From NCBI GenBank assembly GCA_934230965.1, contig CAKQFW010000045.1, forward strand, positions 1-11,370: a DNA stretch of 11,370 nt, read 5' to 3'. Numbering within the stretch: position 1 is the first letter of the stretch; each line of letters begins with the position of its first letter. The notes under the pieces were generated by a model that was given only the letters and a program-made list of their open reading frames with translations, did not search any database and was not told the origin of the DNA. This document shows, one piece after another, positions 1-6,864 of the stretch. The DNA is from an uncultured Prevotella sp. Lineage in GTDB: Bacteria; Bacteroidota; Bacteroidia; Bacteroidales; Bacteroidaceae. Both the position numbers and the translations under genes were made by a program.

Positions 1-43
1 ATCATGCGCCACGCCTTTGACGTGCGAACATAATACAGGCGTG

Positions 44-74
44 CAAAGATAACATTTTTTTCACACTACCGAAA
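44..74 (-). promoter_or_regulatory. Leftward Bacteroidetes-type promoter
   Basis: On the minus strand a -7 box TATCTTTG (plus-strand 44-51) fits TAnnTTTG. A near -33 box TTTC (plus-strand 71-74) lies 19 bp away, the usual spacing. Transcription would start near position 37 and run out of the window to the left. The only reading frame visible before the edge is a nine-codon stub, so the gene it serves lies outside. The promoter is inferred from sequence only. Confidence 0.5.
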
Positions 75-186
75 ATGTTTGCGCCTTTATTTATATAATT
101 ATGGCATTTGAAGGCACATTCAGCGTCTTTTCGTGCTCCTACCGAGACCTTTTGGCAGCAAATTGTTACTTTTTCGCACGTAATTA

Positions 187-218
187 CTTGTGCCATTCAG
201 TAAGAAGCAGTAATTTTG
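187..218 (+). promoter_or_regulatory. Promoter of the flippase/glycosyltransferase cluster
   Basis: CTTG at 187-190, a 20-bp spacer, then TAATTTTG at 211-218 match the Bacteroidetes -33/-7 pair (TTTG, about 20 bp, TAnnTTTG). Transcription should start near 225. This matters for start choice: the longest flippase frame opens with a TTG at 216 that lies inside the -7 box, upstream of the expected transcript start. Confidence 0.6.
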
Positions 219-248
219 CACGACGAAGAAGAAATATACTACAACAAC

Positions 249-1709
249 GTGGAGACACTGAAAGAGAAGACCGCCCGCGGACTATTTTGGGGCGGCATGA
301 ACACCATGGTGCAGCAAGTAATCGGACTGCTGTTTGGCATCATTCTGGGGCGCCTTTTGGCACCCTCTGATTATGGTATGATGGCCATTATCAGCGTGTT
401 TGCCCTTGTGGCCACAGCCTTGCAAGACAGCGGTTTCAAGGTGGCGCTGGCCAACCAGAAGGCGCCTACGCACACCGAATACAACTCGGTGTTTTGGTTC
501 AACATTCTCATGGGTGGTGCCCTCTACCTCGTGCTCTTCTTCGCCGCCCCCCTCATCGGGCGCTGGTACAACACGCCACAGGTGGTGCCCTTGTGTCGTT
601 ACGCCTTTCTCAGCATCGTTATTGCGTCGATGGGCACGGCACAATCGGCTTGGCTATTCAAGAACCTCAGAGCCAAGCAGATAGCCAAAGCCTCGATGAC
701 GGCTATCACGCTGTCGGGCTGCACAGGTGCCGTCATGGCTTTTGCGGGTATGGCCTATTGGTCTTTGGCCACGCAAAACATTGTGTATGTGGCGCTTAAC
801 ACGTTGCTTTTGTGGCATTATTCGCCCTGGCGCCCGTCGGTGCGCGGCATCACCTTTACCCCTGTGCGCCGCATGTTTCGGTTCTCGTGCAAAATCTTGG
901 CCTCTACCATCACCACACACGTCAATAACAATGTGCTTAACATCTTGTTAGGACATTATTTTTCTACTGCCGACGCTGGCAACTTCAACCAAGCTTATCA
1001 ATGGAACTTTAAATGTTACTCGCTGATACAGAATATGGTGGCACAGGTGTCGCAACCCGTGCTGGTGGGTTTGCAAGACGATGAGGGCCGACAGACGGCC
1101 GCCTTCCGCAAGCTCATGCGCTTCACGGCGTTCATATCGTTTCCGTTGCTCTTTGGCTTTGGCATCGTGGCTCACGAGTTTATCATCCTGGCCCTCACCG
1201 AGAAATGGGAGGCCAGCGCCACGCTGATACAGATGTTGTGCGTGGCGGGCGCCCTCACGCCTATCAGTACGCTGCTGGGCAACGCCATCGTAAGCAGTGG
1301 CCGCTCGGGCACCTTCTTCCGCGCCACCCTAGGCGTGAGCCTTGCCAACATTGGCATTATGTGCACGCTGTGGCCCTGGGGCATACACGTTATGGTGGTG
1401 GCCTATGTGCTGGTGGCCGCCCTCTCAATGATGGTGTGGTATGTGCTGGCGGCTCCGCTGCTGCACTATCGCCTATGGCAGTTTTTAAAAGATATCGTGC
1501 CCTTCGCCCTCGCCGCCCTCGCCACCAGCCTGACCACATGGGTAGCCACCGAGCCCATCAACAGCCTATGGCTGAAGCTCTTGGCTCGCATCGCCATGGC
1601 CGCCGTGCTCTATTATGCCGTTATGCGCATTGCTGGCGCCCACATTCTTCAAGAGTGCATCGGATTTGTTAAGGGAAAGGGGAAAGGAAAAGTGAAAAGT
1701 GAAAAGTGA
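249..1709 (+). CDS. Polysaccharide/lipopolysaccharide flippase (Wzx-like, MOP superfamily)
   Basis: An integral inner-membrane protein of about 486 residues, almost entirely hydrophobic segments joined by short basic loops, as in oligosaccharide flippases of the MOP superfamily (about 12-14 helices). These move undecaprenyl-linked sugar units across the inner membrane. The N-terminus (LKEKTARGLFWGG) is the usual opening of WzxC-like proteins in Bacteroidetes, followed by a conserved-looking SDYGMMAIISVF stretch. The frame is open back to a TTG at 216, but that codon is inside the promoter -7 box. I therefore prefer GTG 249, which begins directly before the family motif; ATG 297 would cut into the first helix. 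The C-terminal tail (KGKGKGKVKSEK) and the stop codon are encoded by a GTGAAAA-type intergenic repeat, so the natural C-terminus was probably altered by that repeat. The glycosyltransferase downstream supports a glycan role; the substrate is unknown. Confidence 0.87.
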   Translation: METLKEKTARGLFWGGMNTMVQQVIGLLFGIILGRLLAPSDYGMMAIISVFALVATALQDSGFKVALANQKAPTHTEYNSVFWFNILMGGALYLVLFFAAPLIGRWYNTPQVVPLCRYAFLSIVIASMGTAQSAWLFKNLRAKQIAKASMTAITLSGCTGAVMAFAGMAYWSLATQNIVYVALNTLLLWHYSPWRPSVRGITFTPVRRMFRFSCKILASTITTHVNNNVLNILLGHYFSTADAGNFNQAYQWNFKCYSLIQNMVAQVSQPVLVGLQDDEGRQTAAFRKLMRFTAFISFPLLFGFGIVAHEFIILALTEKWEASATLIQMLCVAGALTPISTLLGNAIVSSGRSGTFFRATLGVSLANIGIMCTLWPWGIHVMVVAYVLVAALSMMVWYVLAAPLLHYRLWQFLKDIVPFALAALATSLTTWVATEPINSLWLKLLARIAMAAVLYYAVMRIAGAHILQECIGFVKGKGKGKVKSEK

Positions 1710-1800
1710 AAAATCCTATTGCTTTGCTGCTCTCGTTCGCTTTCACCCTCTATCCGTCTCCAGTCTCCTCGGCTTAGAAAGGCTTAGAAAGGCTTAAAAG
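1671..1800 (+). repeat. Intergenic GTGAAAA repeat element, copy 1
   Basis: A purine-rich run of GGAAAGG and AGTGAAA units is followed by AAATCCTATTGCTTT, a pyrimidine-rich CTCTCG/CACCCTCT section, TCTCCTCGGCTTAGAAA and three GGCTTA-type steps. The same order recurs at 2820-2917, including a shared 20-bp block (1706-1725 here, 2845-2864 there). The flippase stop codon at 1707-1709 falls inside it. No promoter or terminator with a T-tract is clear. Confidence 0.7.
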
Positions 1801-1843
1801 CTTAACCTATAAGAAAATAAAGGCTTACATAACAATAGAAAAT

Positions 1844-2812
1844 ATGAAAGAAACACCAACCATAGCCGTAGTGATGTGTACCTACAATGGCGAGCGCTTC
1901 TTGCGCGAGCAGATGGACAGCATCTTGGCACAAACCTACCCCATTGCCGAAATTATTGTGCAAGACGATGGGTCGACCGACAACACCGTAAACATTCTGC
2001 GCGAATATGCCGAGCGTGTGCCGCAAATGCAGGTACACGTAAACGAGAAGAACCTGGGCTTCAACCGCAACTTCCACACGGCTTGTCTGCGCGCCACGGC
2101 CGACTACATTGCCATCTCTGACCAAGACGATGTGTGGATGCCCAACAAGCTTGAGCGACAAATTGAAGCCATTGGCCCTTGCAACATTTGTTATTCTACG
2201 CACCTACGTGGGCGCGACATGGCCACCGCACACACCGTAGCGCCACGCTGCAATCTCGAGGCCATGCTCTTCACGGGCATTGCGGGACACACCATGATAG
2301 CGCGTCGCGACTTCATACAGCGCCCCGAGAGTTGGACCAACGACCGCATTGTGTACGACTGGAGCCTGGCCCTCAACGCTTACTTCTTTCGCCAGCCCAA
2401 CGCCATCGTGCGTGTTGACGAGCCGCTCAACTGGCACCGCTCGCACGACGGCGAAGCGGCTCTGCTACAAAACATTGCGGTGTGCGGCGAGCAGAAACGC
2501 ACCACATGGCAGCCTTACGTCTATGGCCTGCGCAACTATCGCGCGCTGCAGCGCAAGCCCAACTGGCACCTGGTGTATAACCTCATTGCCACTAACACTG
2601 CGGGCAACGCTGCCCTGGCCTTGCCTCACCGCATGGCCACGCTGATGCTTCGCCCCGGCCTATGGCCCCTCATGCAACTGTGCTGGCTGTGCATGAAGCA
2701 CCGTAACGCCCTCTACCCCAAGGCAAAGAGCGTGCGTGGCGTGATGGGTGCTGTGCGCGGCTTTTTCTACCCCTTCATCTTTTCATGGCACTGCTCACAG
2801 TTTGACATGTAG
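1844..2812 (+). CDS. Family 2 glycosyltransferase
   Basis: A 322-residue cytoplasmic or membrane-associated sugar transferase with a GT-A fold at its N-terminus. Visible motifs are the opening strand VVMCTYNGERFLREQMDSIL (residues 9-28), the nucleotide-binding acidic motif DDGSTD (41-46) and the metal-binding SDQDDVW (92-98), in which the DxD-type acids bind the nucleotide-sugar metal. The C-terminal third is rich in aromatic and basic residues with a moderately hydrophobic stretch near 255-285 that may touch the membrane. The protein probably adds one sugar to a lipid-linked glycan for the flippase encoded 134 bp upstream; donor and acceptor cannot be read from sequence. ATG 1844 is preceded by an A-rich leader with no Shine-Dalgarno, normal for this group. 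Confidence 0.9.
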   Translation: MKETPTIAVVMCTYNGERFLREQMDSILAQTYPIAEIIVQDDGSTDNTVNILREYAERVPQMQVHVNEKNLGFNRNFHTACLRATADYIAISDQDDVWMPNKLERQIEAIGPCNICYSTHLRGRDMATAHTVAPRCNLEAMLFTGIAGHTMIARRDFIQRPESWTNDRIVYDWSLALNAYFFRQPNAIVRVDEPLNWHRSHDGEAALLQNIAVCGEQKRTTWQPYVYGLRNYRALQRKPNWHLVYNLIATNTAGNAALALPHRMATLMLRPGLWPLMQLCWLCMKHRNALYPKAKSVRGVMGAVRGFFYPFIFSWHCSQFDM

Positions 2813-2819
2813 GAAGAAT

Positions 2820-2917
2820 TTAAGTGAAAAGGGAAAAGGGGAAAGTGAAAAATCCTATTGCTTTTCCGCTCTCACCCTCTAATCTCCTCGGCTTAGAAAA
2901 ACTTAGGCAGGCTTAGC
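2820..2917 (+). repeat. Intergenic GTGAAAA repeat element, copy 2
   Basis: A second copy of the element at 1671-1800, in the same orientation, filling most of the spacer between the glycosyltransferase and ribD. It holds AAGTGAAAAGGGAAAAGGGG, the shared 20-bp block at 2845-2864, a CTCTCACCCTCT section and CTCCTCGGCTTAGAAA. Differences from copy 1 lie mainly in the number of short purine units and of GGCTTA steps. Confidence 0.7.
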
Positions 2918-2945
2918 ATTATTTCCCCCCAAAAAACAACAAGCG

Positions 2946-3902
2946 ATGACAAACATTGATGAAAAATATATGCGGCGCTGCTTGCAGTTGGCCGCCAACG
3001 GCCAGCAGAACGCCAAGCCCAACCCCATGGTGGGTGCCGTTATTGTGGCGCAAGGCCGCATTATAGGCGAGGGTTATCATGTGCGCTGTGGCGAAGGCCA
3101 TGCCGAGGTAAACGCCTTTGCCTCAGTGTGTAAAGAAGACGAGGCGCTTCTGCCCGAAGCCACCGTTTATGTGAGCCTTGAGCCCTGTGCCCACTACGGC
3201 AAGACGCCACCCTGTGCCGACCTCATCGTGAGCAAGCACGTGCGCCGCGTGGTGGTGGGCTGTGTCGACCCCTTTGCCAAGGTGCATGGACGCGGCATTG
3301 CAAAAATTCGCGAGGCGGGCATCGACGTTACCGTTGGCGTACTCGAGGCCGAATGTCGAGCCCTCATACGCCGCTTCATCACCGTTAACACGCTACAGCG
3401 ACCCTACATCATACTGAAGTGGGCACAGAGCGCCAACCACCTGATGGACAACGCCTTCGCCCCCACCGCCCTCTCTACGCCCTTCACGCAGATGCTGGTG
3501 CACAAGCTTCGTAGCGAGTGCGACGCCATTGTGGTGGGCCGCACCACCTATAACCGCGACCATCCGCACCTCGACGTGCGCCACTGGGCGGGCCCCGCGC
3601 CACTGCCCATCGTGCTGTCGCACAGCGTGCCCGAAGGTTTGCCCGCACACTGGCGCTGCTATCATAGCATCGACGAGATGCTCAGCCAGCTGCAAGCCGA
3701 GCACCGCCAAACGCTATTGGTAGAGGGTGGCGCCCATCTGCTTCAGCAGTTTATCAGCCGTGGTCTATACGATGAGGTGCGCATTGAAACCGCCCCCACC
3801 ACCTTTGCCACAGGCACCGCTGCCCCCACGCTGCCAGCAGACCTAAAGTTGGAAAAGCAAGAGCTGTGGGAAGGAAATATTATTGAAACGTTTGTAAAAT
3901 AA
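2946..3902 (+). CDS. ribD: RibD: bifunctional riboflavin deaminase/reductase
   Basis: A 318-residue cytosolic enzyme for two successive steps of riboflavin synthesis: deamination of the diaminopyrimidine phosphate made from GTP, then NADPH-dependent reduction of its ribose. The N-terminal cytidine-deaminase-like domain (about 5-147) has complete zinc and catalytic motifs: HAE at 52-54 and PCAHYGKTPPC at 80-90, giving ligands H52, C81 and C90 with E54 as proton carrier. The reductase domain (about 152-318) begins RPYIILKWAQS and keeps LVEGG (258-262). It is shorter than many RibD proteins (around 360) and departs from the family at two points: the usual S-x-D-G reads SANH (162-165), and the usual DNPxLxxR reads DHPHLDVR (205-212). 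The ATG has no clear Shine-Dalgarno. Identity as RibD is firm; full reductase activity is less so. Confidence 0.93.
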   Translation: MTNIDEKYMRRCLQLAANGQQNAKPNPMVGAVIVAQGRIIGEGYHVRCGEGHAEVNAFASVCKEDEALLPEATVYVSLEPCAHYGKTPPCADLIVSKHVRRVVVGCVDPFAKVHGRGIAKIREAGIDVTVGVLEAECRALIRRFITVNTLQRPYIILKWAQSANHLMDNAFAPTALSTPFTQMLVHKLRSECDAIVVGRTTYNRDHPHLDVRHWAGPAPLPIVLSHSVPEGLPAHWRCYHSIDEMLSQLQAEHRQTLLVEGGAHLLQQFISRGLYDEVRIETAPTTFATGTAAPTLPADLKLEKQELWEGNIIETFVK

Positions 3903-3919
3903 AACAGGAAAAGATAGAA

Positions 3920-4037
3920 GAACTAGAGAAGCTAGAGAAACTAGAAAAACTATAGAAAATAGAAAGTTATAGAAACTATAAAGCTATAGCAACTAGAAAA
4001 CTATATAAGCAAGGAGAGCCAGAGGAGCTAGAAAGAC
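3920..4037 (+). repeat. Short-period CTAGA-rich repeat between ribD and prmC
   Basis: From 3920 the strand reads as drifting units of about 9 bp (GAACTAGAG, AAGCTAGAG, AAACTAGAA, AAACTATAG, AAAATAGAA) up to about 4010, then another GAGCTAGAAAG near 4024-4034. The sequence is purine-rich with recurring CTAG or CTATAG. CTAG is rare in most bacterial genomes, so five copies in about 115 bp stand out. No gene or promoter is visible in it. Confidence 0.65.
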
Positions 4038-4038
4038 T

Positions 4039-4077
4039 TCTCATTTTTCACTTTTCACTTTTCGTTTTTCACTTAAT
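4039..4077 (-). repeat. GTGAAAA repeat, partial inverted copy
   Basis: On the minus strand this reads TTAAGTGAAAAACGAAAAG followed by two more GTGAAAA steps. It resembles the first half of the repeats at 1671-1800 and 2820-2917 but is inverted and lacks the TCCTATTGCTTT half. It ends six bases before the prmC start, so it forms the prmC leader. Confidence 0.6.
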
Positions 4078-4083
4078 TTAGAG

Positions 4084-4980
4084 ATGTCGTACGAAGAACT
4101 GCGCAAACGGTTGACGTCCGTTTACGATGAGCGCGAGGCGCAAGCCGTGGCGCGCTGGGTGCTCGACGAGGCGTTTGGCCTCTCGCTCACCGATATTTGT
4201 TGTGGCAAAGTGTCGCAACTGTCGGCCGACGACACCCGTCGACTGGAAGCCATGACGCGCCGCCTTGAACAGGCCGAGCCCGTGCAATATGTGTTGGGGC
4301 ATGCCCCCTTTGCAGGCCATAGCTTTGAGGTGAGCCCCGCCGTGCTCATTCCTCGCCCCGAAACCGAAGAGCTGGTAAACTGGGCAGTGCAGTCGGCCGA
4401 GGCAATGACCGCTGCCAAAGAACAAACCTCTGTTCAAGAACAAGCCTCATCAAACGCCAGCCCCGCTCTCCACATTCTCGACATAGGCACTGGCAGCGGT
4501 TGCATAGCCATCAGCGTGGCCTTGGCCTTGCCCAAAGCCACGGTGCAAGCCTGGGATCTCTCGCCCCAAGCCCTTGCCCAAGCCCGTAGCAACGCCCAGC
4601 GTTTGGGTGCGCAAGTGTCGTTTGTTCAGCAAGATGCGTTGCAGCCACCGCACCACCACGCCTGTCTCGACATGGTGCTGAGCAATCCGCCTTACATCTG
4701 CCAGTGCGAGGCCGAAGATATGCACCGCAACGTGTTGGCGCACGAGCCCCACATGGCCCTTTTTGTGCCCAACGACGACCCGTTGCGCTTCTACCGTGCC
4801 ATTACACGTTATGCCGTCGAAGCGTTACGCCCTGGCGGCTGTGTACTGTTCGAAATCAATGCGTTATACGCCGAAGCCACACGCCAAATGATGCTTGACG
4901 AGGGCCTCAGCCATATCGAAACGCGCCTCGACTGCTTTGGCAAAGAACGTTTCGTGAAGGGCATACTTTCAGGTTCGTAA
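4084..4980 (+). CDS. prmC: PrmC (HemK): release-factor glutamine methyltransferase
   Basis: A 298-residue cytosolic enzyme that methylates the glutamine of the GGQ motif in peptide release factors RF1 and RF2, using S-adenosylmethionine. An N-terminal helical domain (1-75) recognises the release factor. Next come the linker motif LIPRPETEELV (88-98), the SAM-binding loop DIGTGSGCI (133-141), an acidic residue after strand 2 (D157), D183 in the adenine-contact position and the substrate-glutamine motif NPPY (200-203). All key elements are present, and length is close to the usual 280-290. Residues 104-128 form a Gln/Ala/Ser-rich insert between PETEELV and the SAM loop, more loop than fold. The gene follows ribD in the same direction but after a 181-bp repeat-filled spacer, so operon membership is uncertain. 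Confidence 0.95.
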   Translation: MSYEELRKRLTSVYDEREAQAVARWVLDEAFGLSLTDICCGKVSQLSADDTRRLEAMTRRLEQAEPVQYVLGHAPFAGHSFEVSPAVLIPRPETEELVNWAVQSAEAMTAAKEQTSVQEQASSNASPALHILDIGTGSGCIAISVALALPKATVQAWDLSPQALAQARSNAQRLGAQVSFVQQDALQPPHHHACLDMVLSNPPYICQCEAEDMHRNVLAHEPHMALFVPNDDPLRFYRAITRYAVEALRPGGCVLFEINALYAEATRQMMLDEGLSHIETRLDCFGKERFVKGILSGS

Positions 4981-5170
4981 ACAACATTTTCTTGCTATTG
5001 CTGGACTCAAACAATAACAAAACAACAAAAAGATAATAAACAACAATAGACAACAAAAGGACAATAAGAACAACATTTTCTTGCTATTGCCGAGCTCAAA
5101 CAATCTCAGTTTTGCTCATTAGCTTAACAAAAATGTTGTTCTTGTTGTCCTTTTATTGTTCTATGTTGTT
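4981..5170. repeat. Direct and inverted repeats between convergent prmC and tatC
   Basis: A 35-bp direct repeat occurs at 4981-5015 and 5070-5104 (about 32 identities, beginning ACAACATTTTCTTGCTATTG). An imperfect inverted repeat of about 40 bp pairs 5041-5079 with 5130-5170, with perfect runs of 14 and 10 bp and a loop of about 50. The plus strand is C/A-rich on the left and T/G-rich on the right. The position between converging genes suggests termination of both transcripts, but no G/C-rich stem with a T-run is seen. Confidence 0.6.
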
Positions 5171-5213
5171 GTGCTTTTATTTTAAGCACTTACCCATGCC
5201 ATTTAAACATCAA

Positions 5214-6146
5214 TTAGCTATCGCCGTGCGCACTAAAGTCGCCATTAGCCTCAGCCTCGCTCAGCGGTTCCTCTTCTTCCTCCTTCGGCGCTGGTTTTAC
5301 CAAGAAGGCGCTCAGTTCCCACAGCACATACAGCGGTATAAATACCGACATGAGGGTGAAGGGGTCGGCCGAGGGCGTGATAAAGGCTGCCAACGTGAGC
5401 AGCGCCACAACGGCATGACGACGGAAGCGCGAGAAGAAGCTGCGGTTCAGCAGTCCGATCTTAGATATTCCCATGCACACCAGCGGCAGCTCAAAGATGA
5501 TGCCCATCATAAAGGTGAGCATGAGAAAATTGTTCATATACGAGTCGAGCGACAGCTGATTGGTAATCTCCGGACTTATCTGATAGCTATATAAGAACCT
5601 CAGCGTGAGCGGAAACACCACGCTGTAGCCCACGCAGCTACCCATGAAAAACATCACCGTGCCAAAAATAAAGGTGAAGCGTACGCCACGCTGCTCGTTT
5701 TTATACAAAGCCGGGCACACAAAGCGCCATATCTCGAACACGATGTACGGAAACGTGAGCAGCAGCGCCAACCATACCGACAGCGACATGTGCAGGAAGA
5801 ACTGCGACGAAAGGTTGATGTTGATGATGTCGACATGAAAGGGTTGTGTCAAGTCGTCGGGCACCACCGACACCCATCCCGCCGCCGTCTTCATCCAGCG
5901 ATACAAGAAGAAGTCGGGCTTGCTGGGCGCCATCACCACGTGCTGAAACAGCCACGGTATGAAGGCGAAACCACCAATAACAAACACGGCCATGGCGCCA
6001 ATGATGCGTATGAGCATCCAGCGAAAGGCCTCTAAGTGGTCCCAAAACGACATCGCGTCTTGAGCGTCGTCAGCCTCTTGCTCGTCGTCGTATTGCTCGT
6101 TGTCGTATTGTTCGTTATATTCGTTATCTGGGTTATTATTTCTCAT
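5214..6146 (-). CDS. tatC: TatC: twin-arginine translocase receptor subunit
   Basis: An inner-membrane protein with six helices that, with TatA, exports folded proteins carrying twin-arginine signals. The first cytoplasmic segment FWDHLEAFR (34-42) corresponds to the TatC N-terminal helix. [15 protein letters not shown] (139-153) keeps the phenylalanine and glutamate matching E. coli F94 and E103, and TPSADPF retains the aspartate near the last helices. E. coli E15 aligns with A40, a glutamate lying one place earlier. The start is ambiguous: ATG 6146 (310 residues) overlaps the tatA stop by 11 bp, as expected for coupled translation, while ATG 6182 gives 322 residues but overlaps tatA by 47 bp. 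The N-terminus has an acidic extension containing two 15-bp units that encode NEQYD (6087-6116). The C-terminal tail is acidic. Confidence 0.94.
   Translation of the reverse strand: MRNNNPDNEYNEQYDNEQYDDEQEADDAQDAMSFWDHLEAFRWMLIRIIGAMAVFVIGGFAFIPWLFQHVVMAPSKPDFFLYRWMKTAAGWVSVVPDDLTQPFHVDIININLSSQFFLHMSLSVWLALLLTFPYIVFEIWRFVCPALYKNEQRGVRFTFIFGTVMFFMGSCVGYSVVFPLTLRFLYSYQISPEITNQLSLDSYMNNFLMLTFMMGIIFELPLVCMGISKIGLLNRSFFSRFRRHAVVALLTLAAFITPSADPFTLMSVFIPLYVLWELSAFLVKPAPKEEEEEPLSEAEANGDFSAHGDS
6087..6116 (-). repeat. tatC: Two 15-bp tandem units inside tatC (NEQYD x2)
   Basis: On the minus strand AACGARCAATACGAC occurs twice in a row, encoding [10 protein letters not shown], followed by a partial third unit (DDEQ). 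It lies in the hydrophilic N-terminal extension before the conserved domain, where change in unit number would keep frame. Confidence 0.75.
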
Positions 6147-6381
6147 CGGGCATGTCGGGTGAATTTTTTCTTTGCGGAGCATTGTTTGAAGGTTTGCGTG
6201 GTTCGCGGTTTATTTCTTCTTCTATACCGTTTACGCCCTCTTTAAAGTTTTTCACGCCTTTGCCCAGTCCCTTCATGAGTTCAGGAATTTTCTTGCCACC
6301 GAAGAGCAGCAATACAACCAGCATGATGATGATGAGTTCGGGAGTGCCTAAGCCTCCGATGAGTAAGAATGATGTTGCCAT
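6136..6381 (-). CDS. tatA: TatA/E: twin-arginine translocase pore subunit
   Basis: An 81-residue single-span membrane protein that oligomerises to let folded Tat substrates cross the inner membrane. A short N-terminus is followed by [19 protein letters not shown] (residues 11-29), the FGGKKIPEL hinge (27-35), an amphipathic helix [12 protein letters not shown] (38-49), and a polar tail. It is first in a two-gene unit with tatC, whose start overlaps its stop. No TatB is present, consistent with minimal TatAC systems. ATG 6381 directly precedes the conserved region. The leader of about 115 bases starts from a TAnnTTTG promoter near 6504-6511. Confidence 0.95.
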   Translation of the reverse strand: MATSFLLIGGLGTPELIIIMLVVLLLFGGKKIPELMKGLGKGVKNFKEGVNGIEEEINREPRKPSNNAPQRKNSPDMPDEK

Positions 6382-6503
6382 AATAAAAATTGAAGTTTTT
6401 TGTTAATAAGTTAATATAATATGTGAGTTTTTTCTTAGCGTATTGCGCTTTGTCACACCAAGTTACAATGCATCGTCTTACCAACGCATCGCACATTGTT
6501 TCA

Positions 6504-6511
6504 CAAAATTA
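6504..6511 (-). promoter_or_regulatory. -7 box of the tatAC promoter
   Basis: TAATTTTG on the minus strand matches the Bacteroidetes -7 consensus. The -33 position shows no TTTG, so only half the promoter is supported. Transcription would start near 6496 and give a leader of about 115 bases before tatA. Confidence 0.45.
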
Positions 6512-6610
6512 GAAAAAAAACAGCGGTGAGCCATACCTTTCAAACATTTATTACCCTTAGCCATTGGTTTTTAATATTCGTTAACAAGGGGAGGAAGCCT
6601 CAACGAACAT

Positions 6611-6643
6611 GGGAGGACGAGGCACAGAGGTCACCATCTTACT
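6611..6643 (-). repeat. REP-like hairpin element, copy 1 (decayed)
   Basis: GGGAGGACGAGGCACAGAGG followed by TCACCATCTTACT aligns to the reverse of the copy at 7169-7204 with about six differences, all transitions. It even shares the extra base near the stem base. It faces the next copy (6662-6694) across an 18-base spacer. Confidence 0.6.
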
Positions 6644-6661
6644 AAAGATTGCGCAAAAAAT

Positions 6662-6694
6662 AGTAGTACGGGGTCTCCGTGCCCCGTACTCCAG
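6662..6694 (+). repeat. REP-like hairpin element, copy 2
   Basis: A perfect stem AGTACGGGG (6665-6673) / CCCCGTACT (6682-6690) closes an eight-base loop TCTCCGTG. The 33-base element is an exact reverse copy of 7116-7148. Confidence 0.85.
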
Positions 6695-6770
6695 CCCCCA
6701 GCCTTGTCAAACGAATAAAGAGAAGAGACGGAGCGCGGAGGTTTGCCATACCCATTAAACTCACGATTAA

Positions 6771-6813
6771 TGCATAAATATACAAAAACGCAGACAAAGT
6801 GTATAAATATACA
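6771..6813. promoter_or_regulatory. Two 14-bp operator-like palindromes
   Basis: TGCATAAATATACA (6771-6784) and TGTATAAATATACA (6800-6813) have five-base arms around AAAT; the second is fully symmetric in its arms. A third at 7044-7057, TGCATAAATATGCA, is also symmetric. The shape (TGnAT, four A/T, ATnCA) resembles ArgR boxes known in other bacteria. No gene adjoins them, so assignment is tentative. Confidence 0.35.
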
Positions 6814-6849
6814 ATGTGGGCGAGAGCCTGTTTTTAACTAAACATTTCT

Positions 6850-6857
6850 TAATTTTG
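6850..6857 (+). promoter_or_regulatory. Orphan rightward -7 box
   Basis: TAATTTTG in plus orientation matches the -7 consensus and is identical to the boxes of the flippase and tat promoters. No gene follows on that strand; instead a perfect stem-loop (6865-6895) begins where the transcript would start. The -33 region is poor. Confidence 0.35.
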
Positions 6858-6864
6858 TGATAAT

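Noticed and set aside
2..196. A 64-codon minus-strand frame at the left edge
   Set aside because: It crosses both predicted divergent promoters and has no recognisable domain.
5112..5594. A 160-codon plus-strand frame starting in the prmC-tatC spacer
   Set aside because: It runs through an inverted repeat and then antisense to tatC; no family features.
6147..6182. Upstream tatC start at 6182
   Set aside because: It would overlap tatA by 47 bp and add 12 residues not resembling TatC; ATG 6146 overlaps the tatA stop by only 11 bp. Not fully excluded.
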